NCBI GenBank assembly: GCA_003508835.1
Contig: PUFA01000225.1
Span: 1,054,001-1,118,000 of the forward strand
DNA: 64,000 bases
Reading direction: 5' to 3'
Origin: Eonycteris spelaea
Taxonomy: Eukaryota > Chordata > Mammalia > Chiroptera > Pteropodidae
The translations under genes were made by a program, and so were the position numbers. The notes beneath the pieces were generated by a model that was not told where the DNA came from, did not search any database, and saw only the letters and a program-made list of their open reading frames with translations. Shown piece after piece: positions 1 through 14,400 of the stretch (positions are counted from its first letter, which is position 1; every line of letters starts with the position of its first letter).

Positions 1-1087
1 AGGACAGTCTAATTCCTCTGGGCGTCCTTTGAGGGTGTACATGTGAACTATCACATTAGTCCTCTCTTCTCACCCCCACTGCTTGTGAACTGAAGGAAGG
101 GTCGGGGGGGGGGGGGAAGGAGACTTGAAATTCCTCCCTCGCCATAGGAAAAGCTCATGGTGAGTATAAGGCCACCTGATTTAATGAAAAATCCAGCCCC
201 TTTAAAGTTGTCAGGGTGGGAGAAGCTGAACTAGGGGCAGCAAGGAGCCCCTCCTCTAACGCTGTGGCACAGACAGATCTGGCAATCATCCTCAACAGCC
301 AGGCTGAAGCTAAACTGGAAGTCTACTAAATAGGAGACAAAAATATAGAAATAAATGTACAAGGACAGTAAACTAGATAAACTGGCTGACTAAATAAAAA
401 CATATTCTTCTTTGGGGTTTTGTCTTCAGGTATCCACAAAGGAATTTGTGAATTCTTCCAACAAAGCCCAGAGGGAAATCAAAATTATTTCTCCCATATA
501 TCTGGGGCCACCTGTGTTAAGACTTATCTGTAACTGAATAATTGACCCTGGGAACATCCACACTTAGATGCAGAAGTGTGGCTTTGTACTAAACAGAACA
601 ATCTTGTATGTCCATATACCATAAACAGTGGGAATATTATTTTCTAAAATAAAAATATCTCCTATTTTTACATATATGTGTATTATGTGTATGTGTGTAT
701 ATATATGTACATGCATGGATGCATTTGTCATGTTTGGTTCCAAATAATTTAGATACTGGGCCTACTTTGTTCAAAATTTCACACACCCCTAGTTTGCATA
801 GTCTTAAAATGTGTACTTGTGAGCAAGACCAAGCCAGATCTTGAGCTATTGACTGTCATAATGATGGAGTCTTGATGTGCATGTTATTTATTACATGACA
901 ATAGCCCATTAAAATGTGGGGAAGAGGATTTCAGAGATTGTCCAGGTAAATCAGAAATCAGACTGGCTTTGTCCCAGAAGGCTTCCTAAAGGAGGCTGCA
1001 TAAAAAGCAGGGGCACCGAATAGTGGGAAAACCAAATGAAACTTAAATCTGGCTTTCTCTTCCTGCTTTTCATCCCTTTGCTTCTAG
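1..1087 (+). other. PM20D1 intron 1 (3' part), no exon 1 seen
   Basis: This stretch lies upstream of the first recognisable PM20D1 exon. I searched it for the missing N-terminal exon (signal peptide plus about 80 residues) and found none, so exon 1 is probably beyond the left edge. It holds a 13-base G run at 104-116 and a TA/TG-rich stretch near 670-715. It ends in a pyrimidine-rich tract and AG at 1086-1087, a good splice acceptor. Confidence 0.7.
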
Positions 1088-1320
1088 TCTTTCCTACTGT
1101 GTTCAAAACCAGCTTTATCCAGCATGAAGTCGTGGGAGAGTACAGCCACCTATTCACTGTCCAAGGCTTGGACCCCAGCTTGCAGCCCTACATGCTGCTG
1201 GCTCACACGGACGTGGTGCCTGCCTCTGACCAAGGCTGGGAGGTGCCCCCATTCTCTGGGTTGGAACATGATGGCTTCATCTATGGTCGAGGCACAATGG
1301 ACAACAAGAACTCTGTGATG
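1088..1320 (+). CDS. PM20D1: PM20D1 exon 2: metal-binding His/Asp region
   Basis: The exon encodes from VFPTV to NSVM and carries two M20 signatures. AHTDVVP holds the metal-binding His and the Asp that tunes it. [11 protein letters not shown] holds the bridging metal Asp, and the residue after it, often Asp in relatives, is Asn here. The exon starts in phase 1 and ends in phase 0. Its donor is GTCTGA, weaker than any other donor of this gene. Confidence 0.9.
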
Positions 1321-4300
1321 GTCTGAAATGCTATGTTCTCTCTGCCTTGGGACCCTACAAATCAACCCAGGATGGGGGTGCTCAGCTGATCCGTGGGAGA
1401 CAGGAGGTTATGGTAGAAAAAACCTTGGCTCCAGGAGACCTAGGTTCCAGCCATCAGTTTGCACTTTCCTTTTCCGGGCCTTGATTTCTCAGCCATGAAA
1501 TACAGATTAGAGTAGGTGATCCCCAGGGACCCTTGCAGCTCTGACATTGATAAATTTATGCTTTTCTCCAGGTGGTAACAGTTTTATCCAGAGCTCTGCT
1601 TCCCTACATGCTGTCCCCTGGGACTATTTGAATTTGTTCTCTTTAAAGAGAATCTATCTAATCCTAGTCTCACTAGCCCTGATGCAGGCAGCTGAATGTC
1701 TCCCATGTCCTGATACTCCCGTTCAGATAATAATTCTTGCTCCTCTTCTGTTGTGCTTCTGCCCCCAGGCAATCCTGCAGGCCTTGGAGCTCCTGCTGGT
1801 CAGAAACTACATCCCCCGAAGATCTTTCTTCATTGCTCTGGGCCATGATGAGGAGGTAGGGCCCCTTCGCCCCATACCTACCTCTGGGACCCCTATTGGC
1901 CAGTGTGGGGGAGGGTCTTCACCCTAGTCCAGTTTGCTCCCCAGCTGCGGAGTCTGCAGGATATGACGTGGTTGTTTTTCAGCTACTCGTGTATCTGTGT
2001 TCTAGAGTTATCTAAAGTCCTTGACCAAAATGCAGATTCCTGGACCTTGTGTCGTAGATCTGAATTTGTTTGTAAAATACTTTATTGTTTTAGAGCAGTT
2101 TTAGGTTCACAGCAAAATTGAGAAGGTATAGAGGTTTCCCATATACCCCCTGCCCCCACACATTCATAGCCTCCCCCGTTTTTACCAACCCCCACCTGCG
2201 TGGTACATTTGTTACGATCGGTGAACCTACAGTGACACATCATCCTCACCCAAAGCCCATAGGTTAGTAACCTCTTGGTGTTGTACATGTGGTGGATTTG
2301 GACAGTGACATCTAACCATCATTATAGTATCATACAGAGTATTTTCACTGTCCTTAACACCCTCTTTGCTCTGCCTATTCATCCCTCTCTCCTTTCTCCA
2401 AACCCTAGCAACCACTGATCTTTTTACTGTCTCCATAGCTCTGCCTTTTTCAGAATGTCAGATAGTTGGAGTCATCAGTATTAGCCTTTTCAGATTGGCT
2501 TCTTTTACTTAATGATTTGCATAGACCTGAATTTTTAACTAACTCCCTGGTAATATCTGAGGCAAGCAGGTGGCCCATCAGCTATACCTTAAGAGACACT
2601 GGTATGATGGAAAGTGAACTAACAAGGAGATCAGTGAATGTGTTTCATTTCCAGTAATGCCACTTACTTTGACTTTGGGCAACCAGTTCATTCTCTGGGT
2701 CCCAATTTCTTTATTTGTGAAACGAGTGGCATTCTGCTCTTCTAGCTCTGTGATGTAGGATTGCCTAGCGCCCTGGGAACCCCCCTACACAAATACCCCG
2801 CAAAGAAGGGAGACTGGGCAGGGAGGTACTACAGCTCCTAGCTAAGCTGAATGGGTCTCCGTTAGCTATCTGTAGAGGTCTGGCTGAGAAGGACTGTGGT
2901 TCTGGCTGGGTTCATTGCTTGCAGGTGTCAGGGACAGATGGAGCTAAGAAGATCTCGGCCCTGCTACAGGCAAGGGGCATCCAGCTAGCATTCCTCGTGG
3001 ATGAGGGTGGCTTCATCATGGATGGTTTCTTTTCCAGCCTCAAGAAGCCCTTTGCCATGTAAGTAAAGCACCCTCCCCTATTTTGGAAGGCATTCTCACC
3101 CATCTGAGATGACCCCAGCCTGCTATCTGTGAATCATACTGAAACAACTCTATATATTACTCCTCTTGCTTTAATATCCCTTAGCTGCCCTTTCTTTTCT
3201 TTCTTTCTTTCTTTTTTTTTTCTAGTGTAGACTTCTTTAAGTAGAATGAAGGTGACCTCCTAGCCCACCAGACTACTGTGTGCAGATAGGCCTGTAGGTC
3301 TGTGGGATAATTCATGGTGGGAGGAAGTCAGGAGGGCCCTTTCTGAACCTCTCCTACAGGATTTCAGTCACAGAGAAGGGTTCACTTAACCTTATGCTTC
3401 AAGTAAACATGACTCCAGGCCACTCATCAGTTCCTCCAAAGGAGACGAGCATCGGCATCCTCGCAGCCGCTGTCAGCAGGTAAGCGGCCCCTCCTTCTGA
3501 GGCTCAAAATGGAAGACCAGGCACTTTCCCACTTTGAGTTTAAGAAGGCTATGCTTCCTGCCCTGAAGCCAGGCTGAGAAGCCATGGTGGGAGCCGTAGG
3601 GAGGACAGAACCACCGGTACCCAGGCAAGGATTAGAGATCAGAAGGGGATCTACCCATCTGACAAGCAAAGGCCAGCAAACAAAAGCTAGGCCAGGCAGC
3701 TGGCAAGAGGACAAGGATAAATAATGGCCACTGACAGTAGGATTCATACCAGGAGAGCTCACCACTTTCTGTTCTTTGTTTGTTTTAGCAAAATGAGAAG
3801 AACTATATATAATATTCAACTGGCTATCTACCATATTTGGGCTCTGTGTCCACTGATGGGCATACAGTGGTAGAAAAAACTGCCCCTTTCCTCAAGGAAC
3901 TCAGTTAGCAGAGAAGAATGATAATTCTGCTACAGTGTGGAGGTGATATGATAGTGGGGGTGCCCTAACTCAGACGTGGTAGACGGAGACAGCTCCTGCT
4001 GATAGAGCAGAGCGGTCCTGCTTGTGCTTCGAGATCTTTGAATGGTTAGATTGGTGGAAGTGTTAGGGAGGTGAATGGGAGACCTCCTAGGCAGGCCTGT
4101 GGAAATATCCTGTCTCCCTTCTTCTCCTTCAGACAGCTGATCTTCGACTGCGGAAGGTAAATCTTGAGAACCCCATTTCTCTTCCAGACTAGAGCAGACA
4201 CCAATGCCGACCATGCTTGGAGATGATGGGCTGTTGAAGATGACATTGCAGCACCTGGCTAATGAGGTGTGGGAAGAAGTCTCATATAGCAGCAGTCCCA

Positions 4301-7300
4301 ACCTTTTTGGTACCAGGGACCAGTGCTCCTATGAGAATCTAATGCCTGATGATCTCAGGTGGAGCTGGGGACCTACTGCAAATACAGAACTTCACTCACT
4401 CACCTGCCGCTCATCTCCTGCTGTGCAGCCCAGTTCCTAACAGGCCATGGACCAGTACCAGTCTACAGCTCGGAGTTGGGGTTCCCTTTCACATAGTACT
4501 ACTAGTCAGCTGTGGAAGAGGAAGAAAGGATGACAGAGGTAGCCTTTAGAGTAAAAGGCTGCTTTTACTCTACTGCTTTTACTCGACTATTTATGAGTGC
4601 TCTGCCCACCCAATGGCTGAGCCAAGACACAAAAATCTGACCTATTTTGGGGGATTCTTGGTGCTTACCTGAGACTCTAAGACCTAACACACCCAGGACT
4701 TTTTGGGAGCTGGTTCCTACTAGAGAGGTGATTCCCACACAAGATCTAAAGTAGGGAAAGACCCAAGCCTCAGATACAGTGACCCTGGTATGCTGACCCC
4801 TCTGCCCTCCTGCTGACTGGCTCTTTCCCTTTCAGTTTTCCTTCCCTGTCAATATAGTCTTGAACAACCTATGGCTGTTTTGGCCCCTTGTGAGCAGGTA
4901 GGTTTTCTTTTTCTTTCACCTTTCCCACCCACACCTACCCACCACCTAGTCCCCTCTCCTTGGCTTAACTGGACCTGACTAATAATCGTCCCTCAGCCAC
5001 CAGACACTGTATGTAATTCATATGTAGGACATCCCTCCTATTCTTAAAGATCTCCAGGTTTTAGGAAAACGAGTGATCCTCTGACCCATTTTTTCTCCTC
5101 ATTAGACAACATCTGACCTTAGTCTTTTTGCCCTAGATTAATGGATAGGAATTCTATATCCAATGCACTGGTCAGGACCACCACAGCGATCACCATGTTC
5201 AATGCAGGGGTCAAGGTAATGTTGGCTGGTTCCTCGTATATACCTTTTCCTTGCTGCGCATTCATGCATTCATCCCTTGGCTTTATCTCCTGGCTCCTTC
5301 TTTCTTCTCTGGTTACAATTAGAATAATAGGAAGGCCCAGTGCTGAACTGTCCTGTGTCATTCATTGGGTGTCCCTCAAGAGCAAGAGTACTGACATTGC
5401 AAACTCTCTGAAATTGTTGGCCAAATTTTGTACGTCAGTATTTTAGGGGCGTCTGTGATTCCCCTCAGGTACTTTGGGTCTGTACAAAAAAACAGATATT
5501 ATACTAATGTAAAGAGGGTTTATTTGGGAGTTAATTCTTGCAACCTATATTTATCCTGCATGTTATATATTTGCCTAGCATTTCGGTCATGTAATTAAAG
5601 GTTTCTAATCTTTCTACTATCAAAGATCTTTTTATTATTCTTCTTCATATTTTGAAAGATATAGCCACCTAACAAATTTAATAAGTGATTTATATATTTT
5701 CCCCTGGTGTTACCCTGAGTTGAAAAAAAGAAACTCACCTACCATTTATACAAATCTATAACATTTGTAAAAAACACAGCACTTCAAATATATACATTGT
5801 CATTCCCAAAATACATAAATATTGGGTAGCCTTAGCAAATATAAATTCTATATGAGGTTTACTTTTATAGAAATTAAGTTTCAGGTGAATTATTACTTTG
5901 ATAAAATTTTTTAAGAACTACGTTTCAGCAAATCTACCTGCTTCTAGTTGGATTGGCCACTCAGGGGCATCTCCGTTTAAAGGAAGTCAGACCATTCTAG
6001 TTAGCATGGACTTAGGCCTTCCTGAAGTCTTGAAGGAGTGTTAAACCATTCCTATTACCACCAGCACCACCAACACAACTTCAAGGAAGATCATTCACCT
6101 AAAATACAATGTGGCCTTGTGGAGCTCTGGTAACCTGGAGCCCAGTTGAGTGGAAGTGAATGGTGCCTCAGAATTAAGTCCTGGCCTAACTGACGAGTGT
6201 TCAGTATGTCAGCCAGACCTGAGCTGTCTTTACCAGCTGCCTAGAGTGTCCAGCAAAATAATAGTACTGTGTCCTTTCATCTGAATGGTGTTTTTATCTG
6301 TGCAGAATACTTTAATATTTGTTACTCCATTTGATCCTCCTAACAGCTTTATGAAAAACAAAGGCACAAAAAAGTCATACTTATTCAAAATCAGACAACT
6401 AATTTGCAGCAGCCCAGGTCTCCTGACCCTAGTCTAGTGATTTTTTTGTACCACATCAGTTCAAAGAGAAATCTGCCATTGAGGAGTCTGTTTTTTCATG
6501 ACCTCCAAGGAAAAAAATCCATCCATAACTTAACTCTTTTCTGCAGTTTGCCTGTGATTGTTCCTGGTCAGGCAAAGAACAGTGGGATTTTACAGTTGGA
6601 TGTGAGAAACCACCATAGGCAGCACCACCATGATCCCCCTAAGGAATCAAACAGGCCATGACGGGGCCTGGGAGGCTCCTGGTGCCCAGTCCTGGGCAAA
6701 CACTAACGCTAACCCCTGCAGAAAGGTCCTGGGCCCCTGGGAAGGAGATGGCACATAGATGACTGCCAATGGTGCTGCCTGGGGCCAAAACAGACATCTG
6801 GGCAGACACAAAGAAAGTAGTCCTGCTCTGAGCAGTTCCCCATTACCCCCGCAAGACCCAAGAAGCACAAAGGTCTACCCTAAAGCAGAGACACGCCTCT
6901 AACTGTGAACACAACCACAAGGCAAGGGCCCAGGGAGGACAAAGGTCTGACTTAAAAATTAAGCCCCAGACCTTTAAATCGAATCAGCTTCCTGTCCCTT
7001 CACTGGTAGAGGTTGGCATTTCCTGGGCAGGAATAAGGTGTGGATTTGAGATCGGCTCAGGCCAATGTTTGTGGTTCTCCCTCAAGGTGAATGTCATCCC
7101 CCAATGGCTCAGACCACAGTCAACTTCCGGATTCACCCTGCACAGACAGTCCAGGAGGTATGTACCATGTGTTCCTGATGACTGGTTCAGCATCAGGGAG
7201 GTGTGGCCATTGGGACCTGGGGTTAGCTGCAATGCCAGGACTGGCCCACTCTCATTTGTTCAACATTTTTCAGAGGCTCCTGGTGTACCAGGTACTTGGC

Positions 7301-8454
7301 TAAGATAGATCTCTGGTTTGGGAGAGCTTGGAGCAGGGTGGGCGATGAATACTAATAAATGATAACAATGGTAGCAGACATATTGAGCCTGCTATGTGTG
7401 TGTGACACTCATTTAACATGCCCAAGATTATACATCTAGAAGCCAGACTCTGTGATCTGTGCTTTAAGCTACCACACTATACTATGATTTTAACACGTTG
7501 GACATTAGGACTGGTTCAAAGAAGGGAACTGATGCTACATCTGAGGGTCAGGAAAGTCTTTTCTGACTACTGGAAATTTGAGCTGAGACTTAAAGGACAA
7601 GTAGGACTTTGCTAAAAGTAAGGCATTCAGAGTAAGGCTAAAGTCAGGTAAGGCTAAAGAGTAGGATACATTGGGAAGAAGCGATGGGAGATGGAATTGG
7701 AGGTATAATTTGGGGATCAGGGCCTTGTATGTTGTGCTGATGAGTTTGGGCTCTCATCTGTGGACAGAAGAGAATTGTCAGAGGTCTTCAAACAGGGCAG
7801 TGATCTGCTCAGCCTTGCTTTTAAGGAGGTAATGCTGAAGTAGGAAAATATAGGAAGCTGTGGTAGCATCTTAGGCAGTGGATGTCAAAGTCTCAGGTTA
7901 GTCTCTGGTCAGGGGGTGGAGAAGAGGGTTCCCACAAGAGATGTGAGAAAGATGGGCTGAGCTGGATGTGCATAATGGATATGGGGCAAGAGAAAGGCAG
8001 GATGGCTCCAAGGTTTTTCACTTGGGTGGTTGACCAGGTGTTGATGCCTTCAACCAAGACCAAGAATTTGAGAAGAGCAAGTTGGCAGAGAAATATAGTG
8101 GTCGAGAAGGTTAAGAAGCTTATATTTATAGACAATTATAAATACCTCTGGTCTGGAGAGAGAATGAACTTGAGATATAGGCTGGAGGGCTATTAACATA
8201 ATTGAAACTCTAGAGTCAATAAAATCCCAGGGGAAGGATGTGTGTACAGTTAGGAGAGAAGAGGGTTGAGGAGAGAGACTTGCAATGGTCTGCTACAAAC
8301 AACTTAAAATTTATAACAATGGTCTACGGCCATACTACCCTGAACAAGCCCAATCTCATCTGATCTCAGAAGCTAAGCAGGGTCAGGCCTGGGTAGTACT
8401 TGGATGGGAGACCACCTAGGAAGACTAGTTGCTGTAGACATAAATAAATAAATA

Positions 8455-8488
<34 letters not shown>

Positions 8489-11400
8489 TGTAAGCTGACA
8501 AGGTCCTTGCAATCTGTGAGGTCAACCAAGGGTTGCCTTGCCTAAAAAAAGTTGATAACAATGAATGTATAATGGCAAGCCATGATGGGTACTATGACAA
8601 AAGGGATCGGGTGCTACTAGAGAATATAACAAGGAACCAGACCTTGTGTGGGGTCAGGCAGGGCGTTCCTGAGGACGTGACCTTTGAGCTGCAAGCTGAA
8701 GGGTGGGTAGAAGTTACACAGAATGTTTGACATCTACAGGAAAGGCCAGCTTATTTAAACATCAGGTTGAGCTAAAAAGAATTCAAAAGGTAAATCTGAT
8801 CCTTAAAAAAAAAAAAAAATGACCAAAAGAGGCAACTAAACAACTATCAGGTGAACAACATGTCCCAGAATTAAGTAAAGTTGGGGCGGGTGGTGTTTCC
8901 TGGGTCTCTGGCACAGATCGCTGGGGGTCAGCCACACTTAGATATCTGTGGTCCTTTCTCCCTAAGGTCTTCTTTGTCTTGTCACACAGAGTGGGAGGCA
9001 CAACCCTGTAGAGAGAGGGGAACAGGTTAACAGCCTGCCCAGAGTCACCCAGCATCCTGGGGGAGCAGGGGCCAGTGTGAGCCTGGGCTCTGCTGCTGTT
9101 CATCAAGTGCCAACCTTTGTCCTCCCCCTGGGGACTCGTGGGGCCAGGAAATCACTGAATTCCCCTCATTGAGCTTCTTTCCACCAGTTTTTTTCCAGCC
9201 TCATTCTAACTCCATGCCTTTTCCAAGGGCTGTTTCCACCAGCTGGGGCTTTCATCTCCCCAGGCTCTGGCACTCTTCCCTCCTCTCTAGTCCCCTGCCA
9301 CAGTGGCCTTCCTTCCCTGTCTATCTGATGGGAGCCCTGGAATCCCTAGGCACATCCTGCCCACCTGCCCAGTGAGGAATGGAAAGCCTTCGTCATCCTG
9401 AAAGCACACAGCACCCATTGTCCTGGTCACTCCTCTCCCTCGTGCCCCAGTTCCATTTATCAGGGACAGTCCCTGCTGGTCTGAAGGCCACGAGTACTGA
9501 GTCTTGGGCCGATCCTGCAGGAACACAAACAGCTCCCAGAGTAGTCCTTTTCCATGTTTAATTGGTCTCTCCCATGTTGTGGTTGTAGATAGGCCTTTAT
9601 AGTCTGTCAACGAGGAACAAGAGTTTGGAAATGTAATAGGCCACCACGTGGAAAGGAAGGTTTGTTCTGAATGGGCCTCAAGGGGTAAAAATAGGGCCAC
9701 TGGGAGATGCTTCGGAAAGACTCCACTTAAAGTAGTGTTTTAAAACGTAGAGCCTTAGGTGATAGTAAGCTCCTCAGAGGCTGGATGTCTGCCTAGCTAG
9801 AGTGTAACACAGAAGATTCCTTCCTTCTCCCTTCCTTCCTTCCCCAAGTGTTCATTAAGTGGCTCCTAGGGCATTATTATAAGCACTTGAAAAAATGGTG
9901 AGCAAGATGGCCAAGATGCCCTTTCCAATAATGCATATATGCTGGTGGGGAGGAGACAGCAACAAGCAAGTAAAATTAATGAACAAGGTGATATTTTAAG
10001 AGGGGAGTACCACAAAGAAAATCATAGGATTATGTGTCACCAAGTGATTGTGGGGTGGGGTGGAGCAGTGAGCATCTTTAAATACAGTGGTCAGTCCCCT
10101 CTGAGGAGGCATTTACACTAAGACCTGAGAAGGAGCACAGACCTGGGGGACAGCATTCAAGCAGCAAGAGCATAGGCCTCTAATTTCAGTAGAGGTGAAA
10201 TTCTGCTGGGTGTTTATGATGTGTCTAGTACTATTATATCCTCTGGAATACATGCAATATGCAATATTAAAAAAAAATTGGGCTTCAGTGATGCAGGAAA
10301 CCATATCTCAGTTCATTATAAGGAAGACATTTATAACTGAGTTGCTCAAAGGTAGAATGGAATATAACACGTGATGGTGAGCTTTCTGCCACTGGAAGTG
10401 TTCGAGCACAGGTTGGATGACAACCTGTCACAGATGTTCTAATGAGCAGCCTTCCAGCAGAACAGGAGCTGGACTTACCAATTTTTAAGTATTCATTATC
10501 CTTGCCTTCAACAAATTTACTATCCACATGAGAGGAAAATATATCTACACATAAGACAGAGACTGTCAGAGTTTAGAGAAATGCGAGATTAATGTGCTCT
10601 AAAATAACCTTTGAGATCCCTCTTACCACTGACAGCCCCTCTTCCTAGTCCCATCCTCATACCTCTGATTATTGCCCAGAGTGGTTCCTCTACTCTAAAC
10701 AAGCACATAGCAGCTAACGCTTACTGGGTCTTTACTCTGTGCCTGGTGCTGGCCTATATCACATTATATATATTAATTCCAGTAATGGTCATGACCACTT
10801 ACCAGGTAGGTGCTACTATTATCCACATGTTGACAGATGAGGAAGCTGAAGCATAGAGATGTGAAGGAGTTTACCCAAGGTCACATAACAATCAGTGACT
10901 GTCCGAAGCACAGAGTTTGGTGTCACTCCTCAGTTTTCATGCATGTCCCTTTCCAAGTTCAGACTGCCTCTTCCCTTTTCTCCATCAGTTTTATATCCTT
11001 CCTTCAAATTCTTGCTCAAAAGTCATACTATTGAGGAATCTGCCTTTAATGTAACACCGCCCTCTACTCAGCACCTCAACCTGTATGTACTTTAGAAGCA
11101 GTTAAGCATTGTCCTTATGAAATCAGACCAGGTTCAGACCTCCAGCCCAGCAGTACTAACTATATAACTGGGCGAGTTACTTAATGAGGCAACTCCCAGT
11201 ATTATTTTTATTGCTTCACATCTTTTAAATGTCGTGTATTCAACATTTCTTGCATGCCTTTCATTTTCTTGGTACTGGGAGTATAGAAATGAGGTAGACA
11301 TATTTGCCTTGAGTCAAGAGCTGGGGTGAGCCCCTGGCCTCGTGGCTCATGAGAAAATTGAGTTCTGTGGCCTCTCTCCGAGGAGGTTCATTCTGTGTAC

Positions 11401-14400
11401 CCTCTTCAGTTTCTGGGGCAGAAATCCAAGTGATTTGGGTCAGAAGACTGTGGGTACAGTCCCAACCCACCTCATAGAGAATGACCTCAGGAATTTCCCA
11501 GTGGGTCAAGACTGTGTCAAGACTATATATTAATTCTGATATTACAGTATTTAGGACATGAGTGCGAGGGTGAAAATAAGCTCTAAGTGAGTTGACCACT
11601 CCCTCCCCCAAATCCAAACGCAGGGACTTTGGTTTGGCTCGAATGGTGGTTTCTAAGCCAAAAGTAGGACCCCTCATTTCCTTTCCAGACTCAGCTCCCA
11701 GCATGTTTCTAGGGAACACTGACCTAAAGGGGGTATTCTTGAGATAATGTTCCCATTTAGGTCATCCCTAACTATGGGACACTCCCCTTTCTAGGGCAGA
11801 GGTAGTTCTAAAGCAACTGCTGATACAATGGGTTGAGACTAGAGCTGGGGCTTTCCCTAGGTGGTTGGGTGGGTTTTGGGGGCCACTCAAAGCCAGCCTC
11901 CTGGTCCATTCCCACAGGGCTTCATGTGACCTGATCCTCAGGGTCTAGTCTACTTCCTGCCAGGACTTTTTCTGGGTTCAGCTCTAGTCATTTCAGACAG
12001 AATTTTCTAGGCGCTTCCTCAAGTTCCTTCCTGAGGAAAGGAGGCAAAGAGAAAACTTGCATACCAGTCACCCAACTTCTGACTTTTTGTCTGTGTTGAG
12101 CTCATCTTCCTGGCTCCAGTGCAGTTGGTAACAAACAGGAAGCAAGGATGCCCAGAGAGGGGAAAAAAAAGTGTGTGGCCCATTCATCACCTGTCTGAGA
12201 CTACCCCAGGTTGTAGTGAGGTCATCACATCCATCCTCCTGCCTTGAGATTTGTATTCTGCTGACTCTTCTACAGTCTCACCCAGCCCATGGCTCACAAC
12301 CCAAAGGGAAAAACACATTTCCTGATTTTCCAGTCCCCCACCTGCCTTGTGGCTGTGAGGCAAGCCTCTCAAACATGTAAACTAAATCAACCATGCTATA
12401 GATTGCTTTCCAGGAAGACCCAGTTCTTCTATCTCCTATAGCCAGTTGGCCAAAATTAGGTCCCAGTACTAAAATGAGTCTCCTCTGTGACTCTAGGGCT
12501 TCGTCTTGCTCGAGAGAAATTAGGACTGTTTAAATTCATATGGTACTTGGATAGCAGATCAATAAGAAATCAAACTCCCTTTGTTTCCTCCCCTAAGGTC
12601 CTTGAACTAGTCAAGAACATTGTGGCTGATGACCGGGTCCAATTCCACGTGCTGGATGCCTTTGACCCCTTGCCTGTCAGCCCCTCTGATGATCGAGCCT
12701 TGGGCTACCAACTCCTCCAACAGACATTACAGTCTGTCTTCCCGGAAGTCGACATCATTGCCCCAGGTAATTACTTCATCTGCTGTAGCTGGAGGGAGGT
12801 AGGGGCTGGAACTGTTTCCTATCCAATGTCCACTGCCCCACCCCCACCCCAGCTGTTCAGCCTGAAAACAGCTGGCTGCTTCCCCTCATGATGAGACTGG
12901 AACTCTATTTTCCCTTTGGAGTGGAAGTGAGAAAGCAAACAGGAAAGAGCAGAAACAATAAATTAGGTCAGTCAAGCCTGGGTCTTGCTTAACCTAGGCC
13001 AGCCACTCTGGCATGGAGTTGAGAATTGACCCAGACTCCCCCTCTCCTGGAGAAGCCACTTCTAGGATACAGCTCAGCAGCCGAGAGCTCAGAATCAGAA
13101 GCCCAGCAACACCTCCTGGCCTATGCCATTTGTCTAACCTCCTTCTCCTGTCCTAGCAGTGGTACCTCTGCACCTTCCCCAGTCTTCCAGCACACTTTCC
13201 AGATCCATGCTTTGTGGACACTGGTTCTCAAATTTAAGAGTGGAAGAGGATCCCCTAGGGAACTTATTAAAATGCAGATTACCTGAACTTATTCCCAAAG
13301 ATTTGGGTTAACTAACTGTGGAGAGGACCCTGGAATCTGCCTTTAAAGCAAATACAGTGCTCCCCCTCTGCCCCCACGGGATTCTGATATCAGATGGAGA
13401 AGATGCTCTAATGTTAGGACCTGGGCCTATTTTTCTTTTATCTAGGTTTAATCATGGATTCTTTCAAATGTTGTCTAAGCTCATACTTAAGACCCGCCCC
13501 TCTGCTATACATGGGCCCTTAAAGAGCTTACAGTGAAATTCTACATCCACTGGTCCCTCTCACTCTCTACCTGAGAGGAGACCACACTCTATCTGTGCAG
13601 TGTTACCCCTTTTCTAATAAACTTTCCTTTTGACTCAAAAAAAAAAAAAAAATTCAACATCCACCGACTCAGGCGTGAAAAAAGCAGCTTTGTTTGTTTA
13701 ATCAACTTAAACCTGCCTATAAGCACCACTCCTCAAGAAATTCAACTTTAGATGTTATTGAGGCCTCCAAGGACCCCCCATCACTCCCACCTTGAATTAG
13801 GCCCTCAAGGCCTTATGTAGCAACATAGCATTGGAGTCCTTTGGCCAGAGGTCATCAGTCCTTGTGGTTATCTTTGAGAAATCCATTGTCCTCGCTATGA
13901 GGTCACTTCAGGTTGGAGACTTCCTCTGATTCATTCCCTGGTCTGTTTGGTAAGTGGAACCTTTGACTCTAGACCTAAGATCCCACCTCCCCAAAAATAC
14001 CAGGCAGCCATCCCTTCTGAGGTCTGCCACCTCCTCGGACTCTTGGGTCCCCACCATCCAGGGACTCTGGCCCTCATTATTGTGTATTCTCTCTTGGCCC
14101 TCAAAGGCTCTCTACCTTACCCTCTCCCTTCCAAGGCACCTGCCATAATCCCATTGACAGAGTTAGGCTTTTACAGAAAAAAGATAGGCAGCAATCAACT
14201 GGCAGAAATCCCCAAAGCAAGAAATTGTAAAGGGCCTAGTCACCTGTCTGAAACTGGGAGTGGAAAATGGAGCAGAAGACAAGTTACTGTCTCAGATCAT
14301 CCCACTAGACTTCAATTGATGCTTCAGGGGGTCTTTTCCCAAGAAACACTACTAGTGAGGACAAGTCCAGCCCCAGCCTGGGATTGGGATGAGCTGCTTC

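Noticed and set aside
8322..8440. Functional 5S rRNA gene
   Set aside because: It has several substitutions against the conserved 5S, no T-run terminator at its end, and it is the head of a larger SINE with target duplication.
8455..8488. CRISPR-like tandem repeat
   Set aside because: It is a plain ATAG tetranucleotide microsatellite without spacers, in mammalian DNA.
11261..11719. 152-codon minus-strand open frame in PM20D1 intron 9
   Set aside because: No recognisable protein and no promoter or splice support. It is probably chance.
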